DNA of 64,000 bases from Bordetella parapertussis (GTDB taxonomy: Bacteria; Pseudomonadota; Gammaproteobacteria; Burkholderiales; Burkholderiaceae_C): the NCBI GenBank assembly GCA_945901125.1, contig CAMDKD010000003.1, positions 1 through 64,000 on the forward strand, read 5' to 3'. The number at the start of each line of letters is the position of its first letter. Within the stretch, counting starts at the first letter, position 1. The position numbers were made by a program, and so were the translations under genes. Under the pieces are notes generated by a model, which saw only the letters and a list, made by a program, of their open reading frames with translations, ran no database searches and was not told where the DNA came from. Of this stretch, positions 42,256 through 50,681 are shown piece after piece.

Positions 42256-43727
42256 TGTTTGTTCTAGACCACGACAGAGCAGGCGGCTATTGGGGGGCGG
42301 TGTATGTGTTCACCGCGATCAAAGGACTGCAAGTCGTCATCGACGGACCCGTCGGTTGTGAAAATCTGCCGGTCACTTCCGTGTTGCATTACACGGATGC
42401 ACTGCCGCCTCACGAATTGCCCATCGTTGTCACCGGTCTGGCCGAAGAACAACTCGGACGCGAAGGCACGGAAGGTGCCATGAAACGTGCCCACCAAGTG
42501 CTCGACCCCGATCTGCCTGCTGTGGTGGTCACTGGTTCGATTGCCGAAATGATCGGCGGTGGTGTGACCCCCGAGGGCACCAACCTGATGCGCTTTTTGC
42601 CGCGCACGATTGACGAAGACCAATGGCAATGTGCTAACCGCGCCATGTTCTGGCTGTGGACCGAGTACGGCATGAAAAAAGTGCCAAAGCGCGTGCGCAA
42701 AGAAGGCGAGAAGCCACGTGTCAACATCATCGGACCTTGCTACGGCACTTTCAACAGTCCCAGCGATCTGGCCGAAATCCGTCGCATGGTGCAAGGCATA
42801 GGCGCAGACATCAACATGGTGTTTCCGCTGGGCAGTCATCTGGCTGAGGTGTCGCAACTGGTGGAAGCCGACGTGAACATTTGCATGTACCGCGAGTTCG
42901 GTCGCATGTTGTGTGAAGCCCTTGACCGGCCTTATTTGCAAGCGCCTATCGGCTTGCACAGCACCACCAAATTTTTGCGCAAGCTAGGCGAATTGCTGGG
43001 GCTGGATCCCGAGCCTTTCATTCAGCGTGAGCGTCACACCACCATCAAACCCGTGTGGGACTTGTGGCGCTCAGTCACGCAAGACTTTTTTGCAACCGCC
43101 AGTTTTGCTGTCGTGGCCACAGACACTTACGCGCGGGGCATACGCAAATTTTTAGAAACAGAAATGGGCATGCCTTGTAAGTTTGCAGTCTCGCGCTTAC
43201 CCGGACAAAAAACCGACAACGCAGCGGTGCGTGAGATGGTTCACAAACAAATGCCGCTGATTTTGTTCGGCAGCTACAACGAACGCATGTACCTGGCCGA
43301 GGCGGGCAGTACAGGTCCTATGAAGGCCTCCTTCATTCCTGCATCTTTTCCGGGAGCCATCATCCGTCGCCACACCGGCACGCCGTTCATGGGCTACAGC
43401 GGTGCCACCTATTTGATTCAAGAAGTGTGCAATTCCTTGTTTGACGCTTTGTTTCATATTCTGCCGCTGGGAACAGACATGGACAAGGTCGATTCGACGC
43501 TGGCGCGCGGCATCAGTGGCGCACAAGAAAACACGCCTTGGGACGATGCAGCACAAACCCGTTTGCATGCCTTGGTCTCCGGTCAACCGGTGCTGGTGCA
43601 AATTTCGGCAGCCAAGCGTTTGCGCGACTTGGCAGAAGGCAAAGCGCGTTCAGCAGGTGTTGAGAGCGTCTCTGAAGATCACGTCAAAAAAGCCGGCGCC
43701 GAACTCGGTTTGGGAGAAACGGCGTGA
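42255..43727 (+). CDS. bchZ: chlorophyllide reductase subunit Z
   Basis: A 490-residue NifK-like subunit. The start MFVLDHDRAGGYWGAVYVFTAIKG and the region GPVGCENLPVTSVLHYTDA match BchZ. GAGGAGATG upstream of the ATG is a good ribosome site within the end of bchY; the open frame extends 33 codons further up and is not used. It ends 136 bases before pufB; that gap contains a GC-rich stretch with hairpins but no pufQ. Confidence 0.95.
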   Translation: MFVLDHDRAGGYWGAVYVFTAIKGLQVVIDGPVGCENLPVTSVLHYTDALPPHELPIVVTGLAEEQLGREGTEGAMKRAHQVLDPDLPAVVVTGSIAEMIGGGVTPEGTNLMRFLPRTIDEDQWQCANRAMFWLWTEYGMKKVPKRVRKEGEKPRVNIIGPCYGTFNSPSDLAEIRRMVQGIGADINMVFPLGSHLAEVSQLVEADVNICMYREFGRMLCEALDRPYLQAPIGLHSTTKFLRKLGELLGLDPEPFIQRERHTTIKPVWDLWRSVTQDFFATASFAVVATDTYARGIRKFLETEMGMPCKFAVSRLPGQKTDNAAVREMVHKQMPLILFGSYNERMYLAEAGSTGPMKASFIPASFPGAIIRRHTGTPFMGYSGATYLIQEVCNSLFDALFHILPLGTDMDKVDSTLARGISGAQENTPWDDAAQTRLHALVSGQPVLVQISAAKRLRDLAEGKARSAGVESVSEDHVKKAGAELGLGETA

Positions 43728-43829
43728 ACCGAGTGAATTCATTTCTTTCACGTGCCCCGGCATGTGAATCGACCCCGATGTCGCGGCAGTTGCTGCGGCT
43801 GCCCAGGTTGCGCGGGTTGGGCGCAGCGT

Positions 43830-43843
43830 TGGCCTCGCGGCCA
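43830..43843 (+). other. hairpin just upstream of pufB
   Basis: Perfect TGGCC/GGCCA arms around a TCGC tetraloop, followed by TTTT, 20 bases before pufB. Such a structure may mark the 5' end of a processed, stable puf transcript or attenuate read-through from bchZ. Confidence 0.35.
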
Positions 43844-43863
43844 TTTTGAAGAAGGAGCATCGC

Positions 43864-44010
43864 ATGTCAAATCATCGGACTTCCATTTCCGGCCTGACTG
43901 ACGAAGAAGCTCAGGAGTTCCACCAGTTCTGGATTCAGGGAACCGTAGGTTTCACAGCTGTCGCTGTGTTAGCCCACATCCTGGTCTGGGCATGGCGGCC
44001 CTGGTTCTGA
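43864..44010 (+). CDS. pufB: LH1 antenna beta polypeptide
   Basis: A 48-residue single-span protein, too short for most gene finders. LTDEEAQEFHQFWIQG is the conserved cytoplasmic N-terminal region. H38 in AHILVWAWRPWF binds bacteriochlorophyll, and the C-terminal W-x-W-RPW pattern is the LH1 core signature. GAAGGAG lies 7 bases before the ATG. First gene of the puf operon. Confidence 0.96.
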   Translation: MSNHRTSISGLTDEEAQEFHQFWIQGTVGFTAVAVLAHILVWAWRPWF

Positions 44011-44041
44011 GTCAAGTTCCATAACCGAACGGAGAAAACCC

Positions 44042-44269
44042 ATGGCTAACACCACCTCTTTTGAATCGCATAAATCATCCGCTTGGGATGAACACATTGC
44101 GTTTGTTTTGATTTTTGTTCCTTGTTTCGTGTTGCTGCTTTCTATTGCCTTGATCGGTCAAATGATCGGCATGCGCTGGAAAACTTGGCTGCCTGGCGCG
44201 GAGAACATGCCAAGCATCATTTCAGGTGTCAAAGCCTCGGTTTATACGTTCATGTCACACATCATTTAG
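44042..44269 (+). CDS. small membrane protein between pufB and pufA, PufX-like candidate
   Basis: A 75-residue protein with a hydrophilic N-terminus (1-18), one membrane span (19-43) and a C-terminal tail of about 32 residues. A good ribosome site (CGGAGA) precedes the ATG, and pufA follows 12 bases later with its own, so it is a translated cistron of the puf operon. It lacks the His that binds bacteriochlorophyll in antenna spans, so it is not an antenna polypeptide. The start MANTTSFESH compares well with the PufX start I recall from Rhodobacter sphaeroides (MADKTIFNDH), and the tail has LPGAEN...P..I.SG...H near the end, like PufX. PufQ (similar length, normally before pufB) is the alternative. 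Function unproven. Confidence 0.8.
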   Translation: MANTTSFESHKSSAWDEHIAFVLIFVPCFVLLLSIALIGQMIGMRWKTWLPGAENMPSIISGVKASVYTFMSHII

Positions 44270-44280
44270 GAGAAAGCATC

Positions 44281-44481
44281 ATGTGGAGAATTTGGCGTTT
44301 GTACGATCCCCTCAGGGCCATGGTGGTTCAGGGTATTTTTTTGTTCGGATTGGCAGCAATGATCCATCTCATTTTGCTGAGCACGAACAAGTTCAATTGG
44401 CTGGATGGCGCGAAAAAGCCTGTAGCTGCATCGGCGCAAAACTCGCCCATGCCTGCGGCTGTTCCTGCCGAAAAGTCCTGA
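44281..44481 (+). CDS. pufA: LH1 antenna alpha polypeptide
   Basis: A 66-residue single-span protein. MWRIWRLYDPLRAMVVQG is the conserved N-terminus; H29 in MIHLILLST binds bacteriochlorophyll and the Trp in FNWLDG belongs to the core signature. The C-terminal tail is longer than usual and rich in Ala and Pro. AGGAG lies just upstream. Confidence 0.96.
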   Translation: MWRIWRLYDPLRAMVVQGIFLFGLAAMIHLILLSTNKFNWLDGAKKPVAASAQNSPMPAAVPAEKS

Positions 44482-44496
44482 ACTTTGTCAGCACCG

Positions 44497-44525
44497 GCAG
44501 GTGCTGTTTAAAAGACAGCACCTGC
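44497..44525 (+). other. strong intercistronic hairpin between pufA and pufL
   Basis: Perfect 11-base arms GCAGGTGCTGT and ACAGCACCTGC around a 7-base loop, followed by ATTTTT. In Rhodobacter a hairpin here protects the pufBA segment from 3' decay and partly terminates transcription, so antenna mRNA outnumbers reaction-centre mRNA; the same role is likely here. Confidence 0.8.
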
Positions 44526-44571
44526 ATTTTTAAATTCTTTGTTACATCACTTGCGGCAGGAGGGCTAACAC

Positions 44572-45405
44572 ATGGCCATGCTCAGCTTTGAAAAAAAATA
44601 CCGAGTGCGGGGTGGAACCCTTGTCGGTGGTGATTTGTTTGACTTTTGGTTAGGCCCGTTTTATGTGGGCTTTTTCGGGGTCACCACCATCTTTTTTGCC
44701 TTTTTAGGTACAGCCATGATTTTGTGGGGTGCCTCGCAGGGGCCGACCTGGAATCTGTGGCAAATCAATATTGCGCCGCCTAATCTTTCCTACGGCCTGC
44801 GCTTTGCGCCGTTGATGGAAGGCGGGTTGTGGCAACTGATCACCATTTGTGCGCTGGGAGCTTTTGTGTCTTGGGCATTGCGAGAGGTGGAAATTTGTCG
44901 AAAACTGGGCATGGGCTATCACGTGCCTGCGGCTTTCAGCATGGCGATATTTGCGTACTTCACGCTCGAAGTGATTCGTCCGGTGTTGATGGGTGCCTGG
45001 GGACATGCATTCCCTTACGGTATTTACAGCCACCTCGATTGGGTGTCCAACGTAGGTTACCAATACCTGCACTTTCATTACAACCCGGCTCATATGCTGG
45101 CGGTGAGTTTCTTTTTTGCCACCACGTTCGCGTTGTCGCTGCATGGTGCTTTGATTTTGTCGGCCACCAATCCCGGCAAGGGCCAGGTTGTCAAAACCCC
45201 TGAACACGAAGACACATTTTTCCGCGACACCATCGGTTATTCCATCGGTACCTTGGGCATCCATCGTTTAGGGGTGTTTTTGGCAATGGCAGCGGTGGCG
45301 TTCAGTGCCTTGTGCATTGTGATCAGCGGTCCGTTTTGGAGTCGCGGTTGGCCCGAATGGTGGGGCTGGTGGCTGAATCTGCCCATCTGGTCTCAGTGGC
45401 CTTAA
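44572..45405 (+). CDS. pufL: photosynthetic reaction centre L subunit
   Basis: A 277-residue five-span protein of the type II reaction centre. The start LSFEKKYRVRGGTLVGGDLFDFWLGPFYVGFFG is the family N-terminus. The bacteriochlorophyll and iron His ligands lie in HLDWVSNVGYQYLHFHYNPAHM and LHGALI. Forms the core with PufM. A 90-base leader with a hairpin separates it from pufA. Confidence 0.97.
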   Translation: MAMLSFEKKYRVRGGTLVGGDLFDFWLGPFYVGFFGVTTIFFAFLGTAMILWGASQGPTWNLWQINIAPPNLSYGLRFAPLMEGGLWQLITICALGAFVSWALREVEICRKLGMGYHVPAAFSMAIFAYFTLEVIRPVLMGAWGHAFPYGIYSHLDWVSNVGYQYLHFHYNPAHMLAVSFFFATTFALSLHGALILSATNPGKGQVVKTPEHEDTFFRDTIGYSIGTLGIHRLGVFLAMAAVAFSALCIVISGPFWSRGWPEWWGWWLNLPIWSQWP

Positions 45406-45426
45406 TGCTTGACAGGAGCAAATCTC

Positions 45427-46404
45427 ATGGCTGATTACTACAACCTCTTCACGACTGTGCAGGCCAAAGGGCCGGTACACCATGGTGTCGAATTGGGCCC
45501 GGGTAATGACACCCGATTCGGACATCCGGCTATTTTCTGGCTGCTGGGAAAAATCGGAAACGCGCAACTCGGTCCGATTTACCTCGGTGGCTTTGGTGTG
45601 CTGTCGTTGGTCTGCGGCATGCTGGCATTCAACATCATCGGTTTGAATATGCTGGCTTCTGTCAACTGGGATCCGGTGCAACTGGTGCGTCAGTTGTTCT
45701 GGCTGGCGCTGGAACCACCGCCGCCTGAGTACGGTTTGTCAATGCCACCGCTGAACCAAGGCGGATGGTTTTTGATTGTGGGTTTGTTGTTGTCCATCTC
45801 GGTATTGGCATGGTGGGTGCGTATGTACCGCCGCGCTATAGCCTTGGGTATGGGTACGCATGTGGCCTGGGCGTTTGCCGCAGCTTTGTGGCTGTTTTTT
45901 GTACTTGGTTTTTTCCGTCCGATTTTGATGGGTTCATGGGGTGAGGCCGTGCCTTACGGCATCTTCCCGCACCTGGATTGGACGGCTGCTTTGTCCATCC
46001 GCTATGGCAATCTTTTCTACAATCCGTTCCACGCTTTGTCGATTGTGTTCTTATATGGCTCGGTGCTGCTGTTTGCGATGCATGGCGCGACCATCTTGGC
46101 CGTGACTCGTTACGGCGGCGAGCGCGAGATTGAACAAATCGTTGACCGCGGCACTGCCTCTGAACGCGCCGGATTGTTTTGGCGCTGGACCATGGGCTTT
46201 AACGCCTCCATGGAATCTATACACCGTTGGGCCTGGTGGTTTGCTGTGTTGTGTCCGTTGACAGGCGGCATCGGCATCTTGTTGACCGGCACCGTGGTGG
46301 ACAACTGGTACTTGTGGGCGATCAAGCATGGCGTGGCACCACCTTATCCGAATGTATTCCCTGCCGTGATTGACCCTGCGCTGACCCTGGGAGCCAAGCC
46401 ATGA
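45427..46404 (+). CDS. pufM: photosynthetic reaction centre M subunit
   Basis: A 325-residue five-span protein. The start MADYYNLFTTVQAKGPVHHGVE follows GACAGGAG at 45427; the open frame extends six codons further. His ligands appear in FPHLDWTAALSIRYGNLFYNPFHAL and FAMHGATILA, with the quinone-site region TMGFNASMESIHRWAWWF. Its stop overlaps pufC (ATGA). Confidence 0.97.
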   Translation: MADYYNLFTTVQAKGPVHHGVELGPGNDTRFGHPAIFWLLGKIGNAQLGPIYLGGFGVLSLVCGMLAFNIIGLNMLASVNWDPVQLVRQLFWLALEPPPPEYGLSMPPLNQGGWFLIVGLLLSISVLAWWVRMYRRAIALGMGTHVAWAFAAALWLFFVLGFFRPILMGSWGEAVPYGIFPHLDWTAALSIRYGNLFYNPFHALSIVFLYGSVLLFAMHGATILAVTRYGGEREIEQIVDRGTASERAGLFWRWTMGFNASMESIHRWAWWFAVLCPLTGGIGILLTGTVVDNWYLWAIKHGVAPPYPNVFPAVIDPALTLGAKP

Positions 46405-47453
46405 ATGCTTTGAATTGGACAAAAAAAGTTTGGCAATACGCTTGCGGTCTGGCTGCACTTTTGGTGTTGTCGGGGTGTGAACTGCCCGTCCCCAACAGTG
46501 TGCAACACGGCTACCGTGGCACAGGTATGGTGCAGGTGTACAACACACGTCTGCTAGCTGCCAAAGTGGATGTCAACGGCGCTCCTGTGTCTCTGCCACA
46601 GGCACCAGGCGATGGTCCTAAGGCCTCGCAAACCTATAAAAATGTCAAAGTATTGGGTGATCTCAGCACAGCACAATTCAATCGTCTCATGGTCTCCATG
46701 ACTGCATGGGTGTCACCTAACGATGGTGGCTGTATTTACTGCCATAACCCTGCCAATTTCGCGGATGACGAAAAATACACCAAGGTCGTGGCACGTCGTA
46801 TGCTGCAAATGACACAGTACATAAACACCGAGTGGAAACCTCACGTGGCTGAAACCGGTGTCACTTGCTATACCTGTCATCGGGGCCAACCCGTGCCATC
46901 AGCTATTTGGTTTACCAAAGACCATCAACCGCAGGGATCAAACTTCATGGGCGACAAGGCCGGACAAAACGAACCGGCTGCATCGGTCGATTTGGCTTCC
47001 TTGCCCAACGACCCTTTCACACCGTTTTTGCTCCAAGCCAAAGACATTCGCATGAACGGGCCGACACCATTGCAATCAGGTAACAAGCACTCCACCAAAC
47101 AAACCGAGTGGACCTACGGTTTGATGACACACATGTCTACCTCTTTAGGTGTCAATTGCACCTATTGTCACAACAGCCGCTCATTTCAGAGCTGGGAAAA
47201 CAGTCCGCCTCAGCGTGTCACTGCCTGGCATGGCATACGCATGGCGCGTGATTTGAATGTCAATTACATGGAGCCTTTGACTCCAGTATTCCCAGACAAC
47301 CGCAAAGGTGAGTTGGGTGATGTGGCTAAACTCAATTGCAACACTTGCCACCAAGGCGCTTACAAACCTTTGTTTGGCGCGCCTATGGCCAAAGACTTTC
47401 CCGAGTTATCTGCGCCGGCTTCGGGCAAGCCTGCCCAAGTGGCGGCCAAGTAG
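46401..47453 (+). CDS. pufC: tetraheme reaction-centre cytochrome subunit
   Basis: A 350-residue periplasmic lipoprotein that re-reduces the special pair. The lipobox LSGC places the lipidated Cys at residue 26. Four haem sites CxxCH start at residues 111, 156, 253 and 313, with Met ligands in the helices before them (for example MVSMTAW, LMTHMST). Start overlaps pufM by 4 bases. Confidence 0.97.
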   Translation: MNALNWTKKVWQYACGLAALLVLSGCELPVPNSVQHGYRGTGMVQVYNTRLLAAKVDVNGAPVSLPQAPGDGPKASQTYKNVKVLGDLSTAQFNRLMVSMTAWVSPNDGGCIYCHNPANFADDEKYTKVVARRMLQMTQYINTEWKPHVAETGVTCYTCHRGQPVPSAIWFTKDHQPQGSNFMGDKAGQNEPAASVDLASLPNDPFTPFLLQAKDIRMNGPTPLQSGNKHSTKQTEWTYGLMTHMSTSLGVNCTYCHNSRSFQSWENSPPQRVTAWHGIRMARDLNVNYMEPLTPVFPDNRKGELGDVAKLNCNTCHQGAYKPLFGAPMAKDFPELSAPASGKPAQVAAK

Positions 47454-47487
47454 TCCGGTTTAAGCAGTACCAGTCGTCACACATGAA

Positions 47488-48234
47488 ATGGCCAACCAAG
47501 ATCCCGTATCCGTGGCAGTTTCAGGTGTGGTGGTGGTGGTGCTTGTTGATTACCTGAGGGCACATAAGGGTTGGGGTTGGATGCGCCTGGTTCAAGGTGC
47601 AGCCGCTTTCAAAGAAACTCCTGGGCTGCTCTTCACTAAGGTCATGGGCAGTGGCCATGAAGGTGGTTTTGTTCTGCGGCCCAGCGCCACTCACCAAGGC
47701 CTGATCTGTGTTTTTGAAAATGCAGAGCTGGCAGATAAGTTTGTCGATGGCCCTGCGGTCAAAGCTTATTCGGATCGCGCCAATTCATTGTTTATTACAA
47801 CGCTGGCGGTCACTTCAGCCCGCGGATCTTGGGACGGTCGTACATGGGGCGCTACGTCAGAGGAAAGTCTTGGCAAGTACAGTGACATGGACACAAGTTC
47901 TGCTGGCATGGTGGCATTGACCCGGGCCAGTATCCGTCCGGCCAAGGCGGTGGCCTTCTGGCGCTATGCACCCGCAGCGCAGGATGATTTGAAAAAAGCC
48001 CCGGGTTGTCAAATGGCTATGGGCTTGGGAGAAGCACCGTTGGTGCGGCAGTGCACCTTCAGTCTGTGGAAAGACACGCCGTCCATGATGGACTATGCGC
48101 ATACCGGCGCGCATCAGCAGGCCATACAAGCTGCTTATAAAAGCGATTTTTTTTCTGAATCCATGTTTGTTCGCATGCGTGTATTGCGTCGGCTCGGCCA
48201 TTGGGCCGGCGTGATGTCAGCTGCTGAAATATAA
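47488..48234 (+). CDS. crtA: spheroidene monooxygenase
   Basis: A 248-residue enzyme that adds a keto group to spheroidene, giving spheroidenone in air. The blocks GSGHEGGFVLRPSATHQGLICVFE, VTSARGSWDGR, ALTRASIRP and FWRYAPAAQ are typical CrtA sequences. The position after pufC and before crtD/crtC is as in Rubrivivax. It makes the pigment oxygen-dependent. Confidence 0.9.
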   Translation: MANQDPVSVAVSGVVVVVLVDYLRAHKGWGWMRLVQGAAAFKETPGLLFTKVMGSGHEGGFVLRPSATHQGLICVFENAELADKFVDGPAVKAYSDRANSLFITTLAVTSARGSWDGRTWGATSEESLGKYSDMDTSSAGMVALTRASIRPAKAVAFWRYAPAAQDDLKKAPGCQMAMGLGEAPLVRQCTFSLWKDTPSMMDYAHTGAHQQAIQAAYKSDFFSESMFVRMRVLRRLGHWAGVMSAAEI

Positions 48235-48235
48235 G

Positions 48236-49777
48236 GTGGCTCACTTGGCTGAACATAAAGTAGTCGTAGCAGGTGCAGGCATGGCGGGATTGGTCAGCGC
48301 TTTGCAGCTTGCCAGCGCGGGTTTGCAGGTCACGGTGGTCGAAAAAGCAGCCGGCCCGGGCGGCAAGATCAGGCAATTGTTCCCCGACGGCAAACCGGTC
48401 GACAGCGGGCCTACCGTTTTCACCATGCGCTGGGTGTTTGATCAAATCATGGCATCCGTCGGCACGCAGCTTGAATCCGAATTGAAAATCCATCCGCTTA
48501 AGGTGTTGGCAAAACATTTCTGGGAAGACGGCTCGCAACTTGATTTGTATGCAGATCACCAGCAATCGCTGGATGCAGTGGCCCGATTTGCCGGCGCGGC
48601 TGAAGCCAAACGGTTCGCGCATTTTTGTCAGACAGCGCGCCAGGTCTACGACGCACTGGAAGGCCCGTTTATCAAGTCGCCATCGCCGACCATGGGACAG
48701 ATGATGGGCGCTCTTGGCCCGCGCGGACTCGCCACATTGGCGTCGGTTGGACCCATGCGCAGTTTGTGGTCCAGCCTGGGTAAACATTTCAGCGATCAAC
48801 GCTTGCGCCAGTTGTTTGCACGTTACGCCACTTACTGCGGCTCGTCTCCGTGGGAGGCACCTGCCACGCTGATGTTGATTGCCCAAGTTGAAATGGACGG
48901 TGTGTGGGCCGTCGACGGCGGCATGCATGCTTTGGCTGATTGCTTGATGCGGCTCGGAAAAAAGCATGGCGTCACCTATGTGTTTAACAACGAATGCGAA
49001 CGCATAGAACTCACCCGTGGCAAAGTGTCTGGCGTGCGTTTGAGCAATGGCGACAGCTTGCATGCCGATAGCGTGGTGTTCAACGGCGACATTGCTGCAT
49101 TGCGCAAGGGCTTGCTGGGGCCGGCGTTGAATCAATCAGTGGCGGGTAAGGTGCATCCCCGGTCCTTATCTGCGGTGACATGGTCCATGCACGCTGACAC
49201 AGCCGGCATGCCGCTGGACCGGCACAACGTGTTTTTCGCAAACCATTACGCCAGTGAGTTTGAAGACATATTCAAGCAACGCAGATTGCCGCAACAGCCG
49301 ACGGTGTATGTATGCGCCCAGGACCGGGGAACCGGCACAACGCCAGATGGCGCAGAGCGATTGCTGTGTCTGGTCAATGCGCCTGCCCGGGGCGACAAGC
49401 GAATGTCTGAAGATGAATTGCTGGATTGCGCACACAGCAGCCAGGCTTTGATGGCCGCATCCGGTTTGCATTTAAAGTTGGAGTCCTCACCCTCATGTAT
49501 ACGCACCACACCCCAGGACTTTCACCAGTTATTTCCAGCGACGGGCGGGGCCTTGTACGGCCAGGCCACGCATGGATGGATGGCGGCGTTCGCCCGTTCC
49601 AACGCCCGCTCGCAAGTGCCGGGACTGTATTTGGCGGGGGGCAGCGTGCACCCGGGGCCGGGGGTGCCGATGGCAGCCATGTCAGGACGATTGGCGGCCG
49701 CGGCCTTGATGGCAGACCTCGGTTTGACCAGTTTGTCCCGCAAGACGGTTACCTCTGGTGGTACCTTGACGCACTGA
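48236..49777 (+). CDS. crtD: hydroxy-/methoxyneurosporene desaturase
   Basis: A 513-residue FAD-dependent phytoene-desaturase-family enzyme that introduces the C-3,4 double bond in the spheroidene pathway. The dinucleotide motif VVAGAGMAGLVSALQLASAGLQVTVVEKA is at the N-terminus, and the C-terminal family signature is LYLAGGSVHPGPGVPMAAMSGRLAA. I start it at the GTG at 48236, one base after the crtA stop; a TTG at 48245 is possible. Its 3' end overlaps crtC in another frame. Confidence 0.92.
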   Translation: MAHLAEHKVVVAGAGMAGLVSALQLASAGLQVTVVEKAAGPGGKIRQLFPDGKPVDSGPTVFTMRWVFDQIMASVGTQLESELKIHPLKVLAKHFWEDGSQLDLYADHQQSLDAVARFAGAAEAKRFAHFCQTARQVYDALEGPFIKSPSPTMGQMMGALGPRGLATLASVGPMRSLWSSLGKHFSDQRLRQLFARYATYCGSSPWEAPATLMLIAQVEMDGVWAVDGGMHALADCLMRLGKKHGVTYVFNNECERIELTRGKVSGVRLSNGDSLHADSVVFNGDIAALRKGLLGPALNQSVAGKVHPRSLSAVTWSMHADTAGMPLDRHNVFFANHYASEFEDIFKQRRLPQQPTVYVCAQDRGTGTTPDGAERLLCLVNAPARGDKRMSEDELLDCAHSSQALMAASGLHLKLESSPSCIRTTPQDFHQLFPATGGALYGQATHGWMAAFARSNARSQVPGLYLAGGSVHPGPGVPMAAMSGRLAAAALMADLGLTSLSRKTVTSGGTLTH

Positions 49778-50640
49778 GTGACGACGGTCACTGGGGCTTG
49801 AGCATCATTGCCTTTGTAGGCAGTGTGTTTTCGCCTTATTACGCCTGGGACAGGGCGCGCCGCGACACTCAACCTGACAATTACTGCGCATTGAATGTAG
49901 CGCTGTACAGCCGCCACGCCAAACGATGGACCATGACAGAACGTGGCGCGCGGCTCTGCCACCGGGATGACAAACAGTTCACCATCGGCCCGAGTCAATT
50001 GCGCTGGGACGGCAATGCGCTGGTGATTGATATCGATGAAATCGGCGTGCCTGTGCCGCACCGGGTGCGCGGACAAGTGCGTGTGCAAGCAGACACCTGG
50101 TTCAATTTCAGCACGCCGATTGACCATTCAGGCAAACACCGCTGGGGGCCGCTGGCGCCGTCGGCACGTGTGGAAGTGAATTTGCAGCATCCGGCGCAGC
50201 AATGGACGGGTAATGCGTACCTGGACTCCAACGAAGGCGACGAGCCTATAGACCGTTCATGCCATGAATGGGACTGGTCGCGCAGCCCCATGAAAGACGG
50301 TTGCACCGCAGTGATATATGACGTTCAAGGTAAAACAACAGAGCAAGACAAACTTCTTGCCTTGCGTTTCAAGCCTGACGGCAGTGTCGAGGATTTTTCA
50401 GCGCCGCCAAGACAGGCATTGCCGCAAACTTTATGGCGTATTCAAAGACGCATGCGCAGCGATAGCGCGGTCGAAGTGAAAGAGCAATTGGAAGACACGC
50501 CGTTTTACCAACGGGCTTTACTCAAAAGCAGCTTGCTAGGTGAAGAAGTGCAAAGTTTTCACGAAACTTTGTACGTGCCGCGTTTGGTGTCACCCGTGGT
50601 GCAAGCCATGTTGCCGTGGCGTATGCCTAGGAGAAGTTGA
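49576..50640 (+). CDS. crtC: acyclic carotenoid 1,2-hydratase
   Basis: The CrtC family (hydroxyneurosporene synthase) adds water to the psi end group. Recognisable homology starts at FDQFVPQDGYLWWYLDALSDDG (about 49720) and includes AFVGSVFSPYYAWDRAR, NYCALNVALY, WTMTERG and the C-terminal YQRALLKSSLLGEEV. The only ATG near this in frame is at 49576, giving 354 residues and a 202-base overlap with crtD; the first 45 or so residues are low-complexity and look like a shadow of crtD, so a shorter form from a nonstandard start cannot be excluded. Last gene of the cluster here. Confidence 0.88.
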   Translation: MDGGVRPFQRPLASAGTVFGGGQRAPGAGGADGSHVRTIGGRGLDGRPRFDQFVPQDGYLWWYLDALSDDGHWGLSIIAFVGSVFSPYYAWDRARRDTQPDNYCALNVALYSRHAKRWTMTERGARLCHRDDKQFTIGPSQLRWDGNALVIDIDEIGVPVPHRVRGQVRVQADTWFNFSTPIDHSGKHRWGPLAPSARVEVNLQHPAQQWTGNAYLDSNEGDEPIDRSCHEWDWSRSPMKDGCTAVIYDVQGKTTEQDKLLALRFKPDGSVEDFSAPPRQALPQTLWRIQRRMRSDSAVEVKEQLEDTPFYQRALLKSSLLGEEVQSFHETLYVPRLVSPVVQAMLPWRMPRRS

Positions 50641-50681
50641 GGTTCATGTTTGTACGCTGACCCAGTGGCAGACGCAGGGCA

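Noticed and set aside
43728..43863. possible pufQ before pufB
   Set aside because: The gap is only 136 bases, is GC rich with hairpins and holds no suitable frame with a ribosome site.
48059..49135. 358-codon minus-strand frame
   Set aside because: Antisense to crtA and crtD, no recognisable domain.
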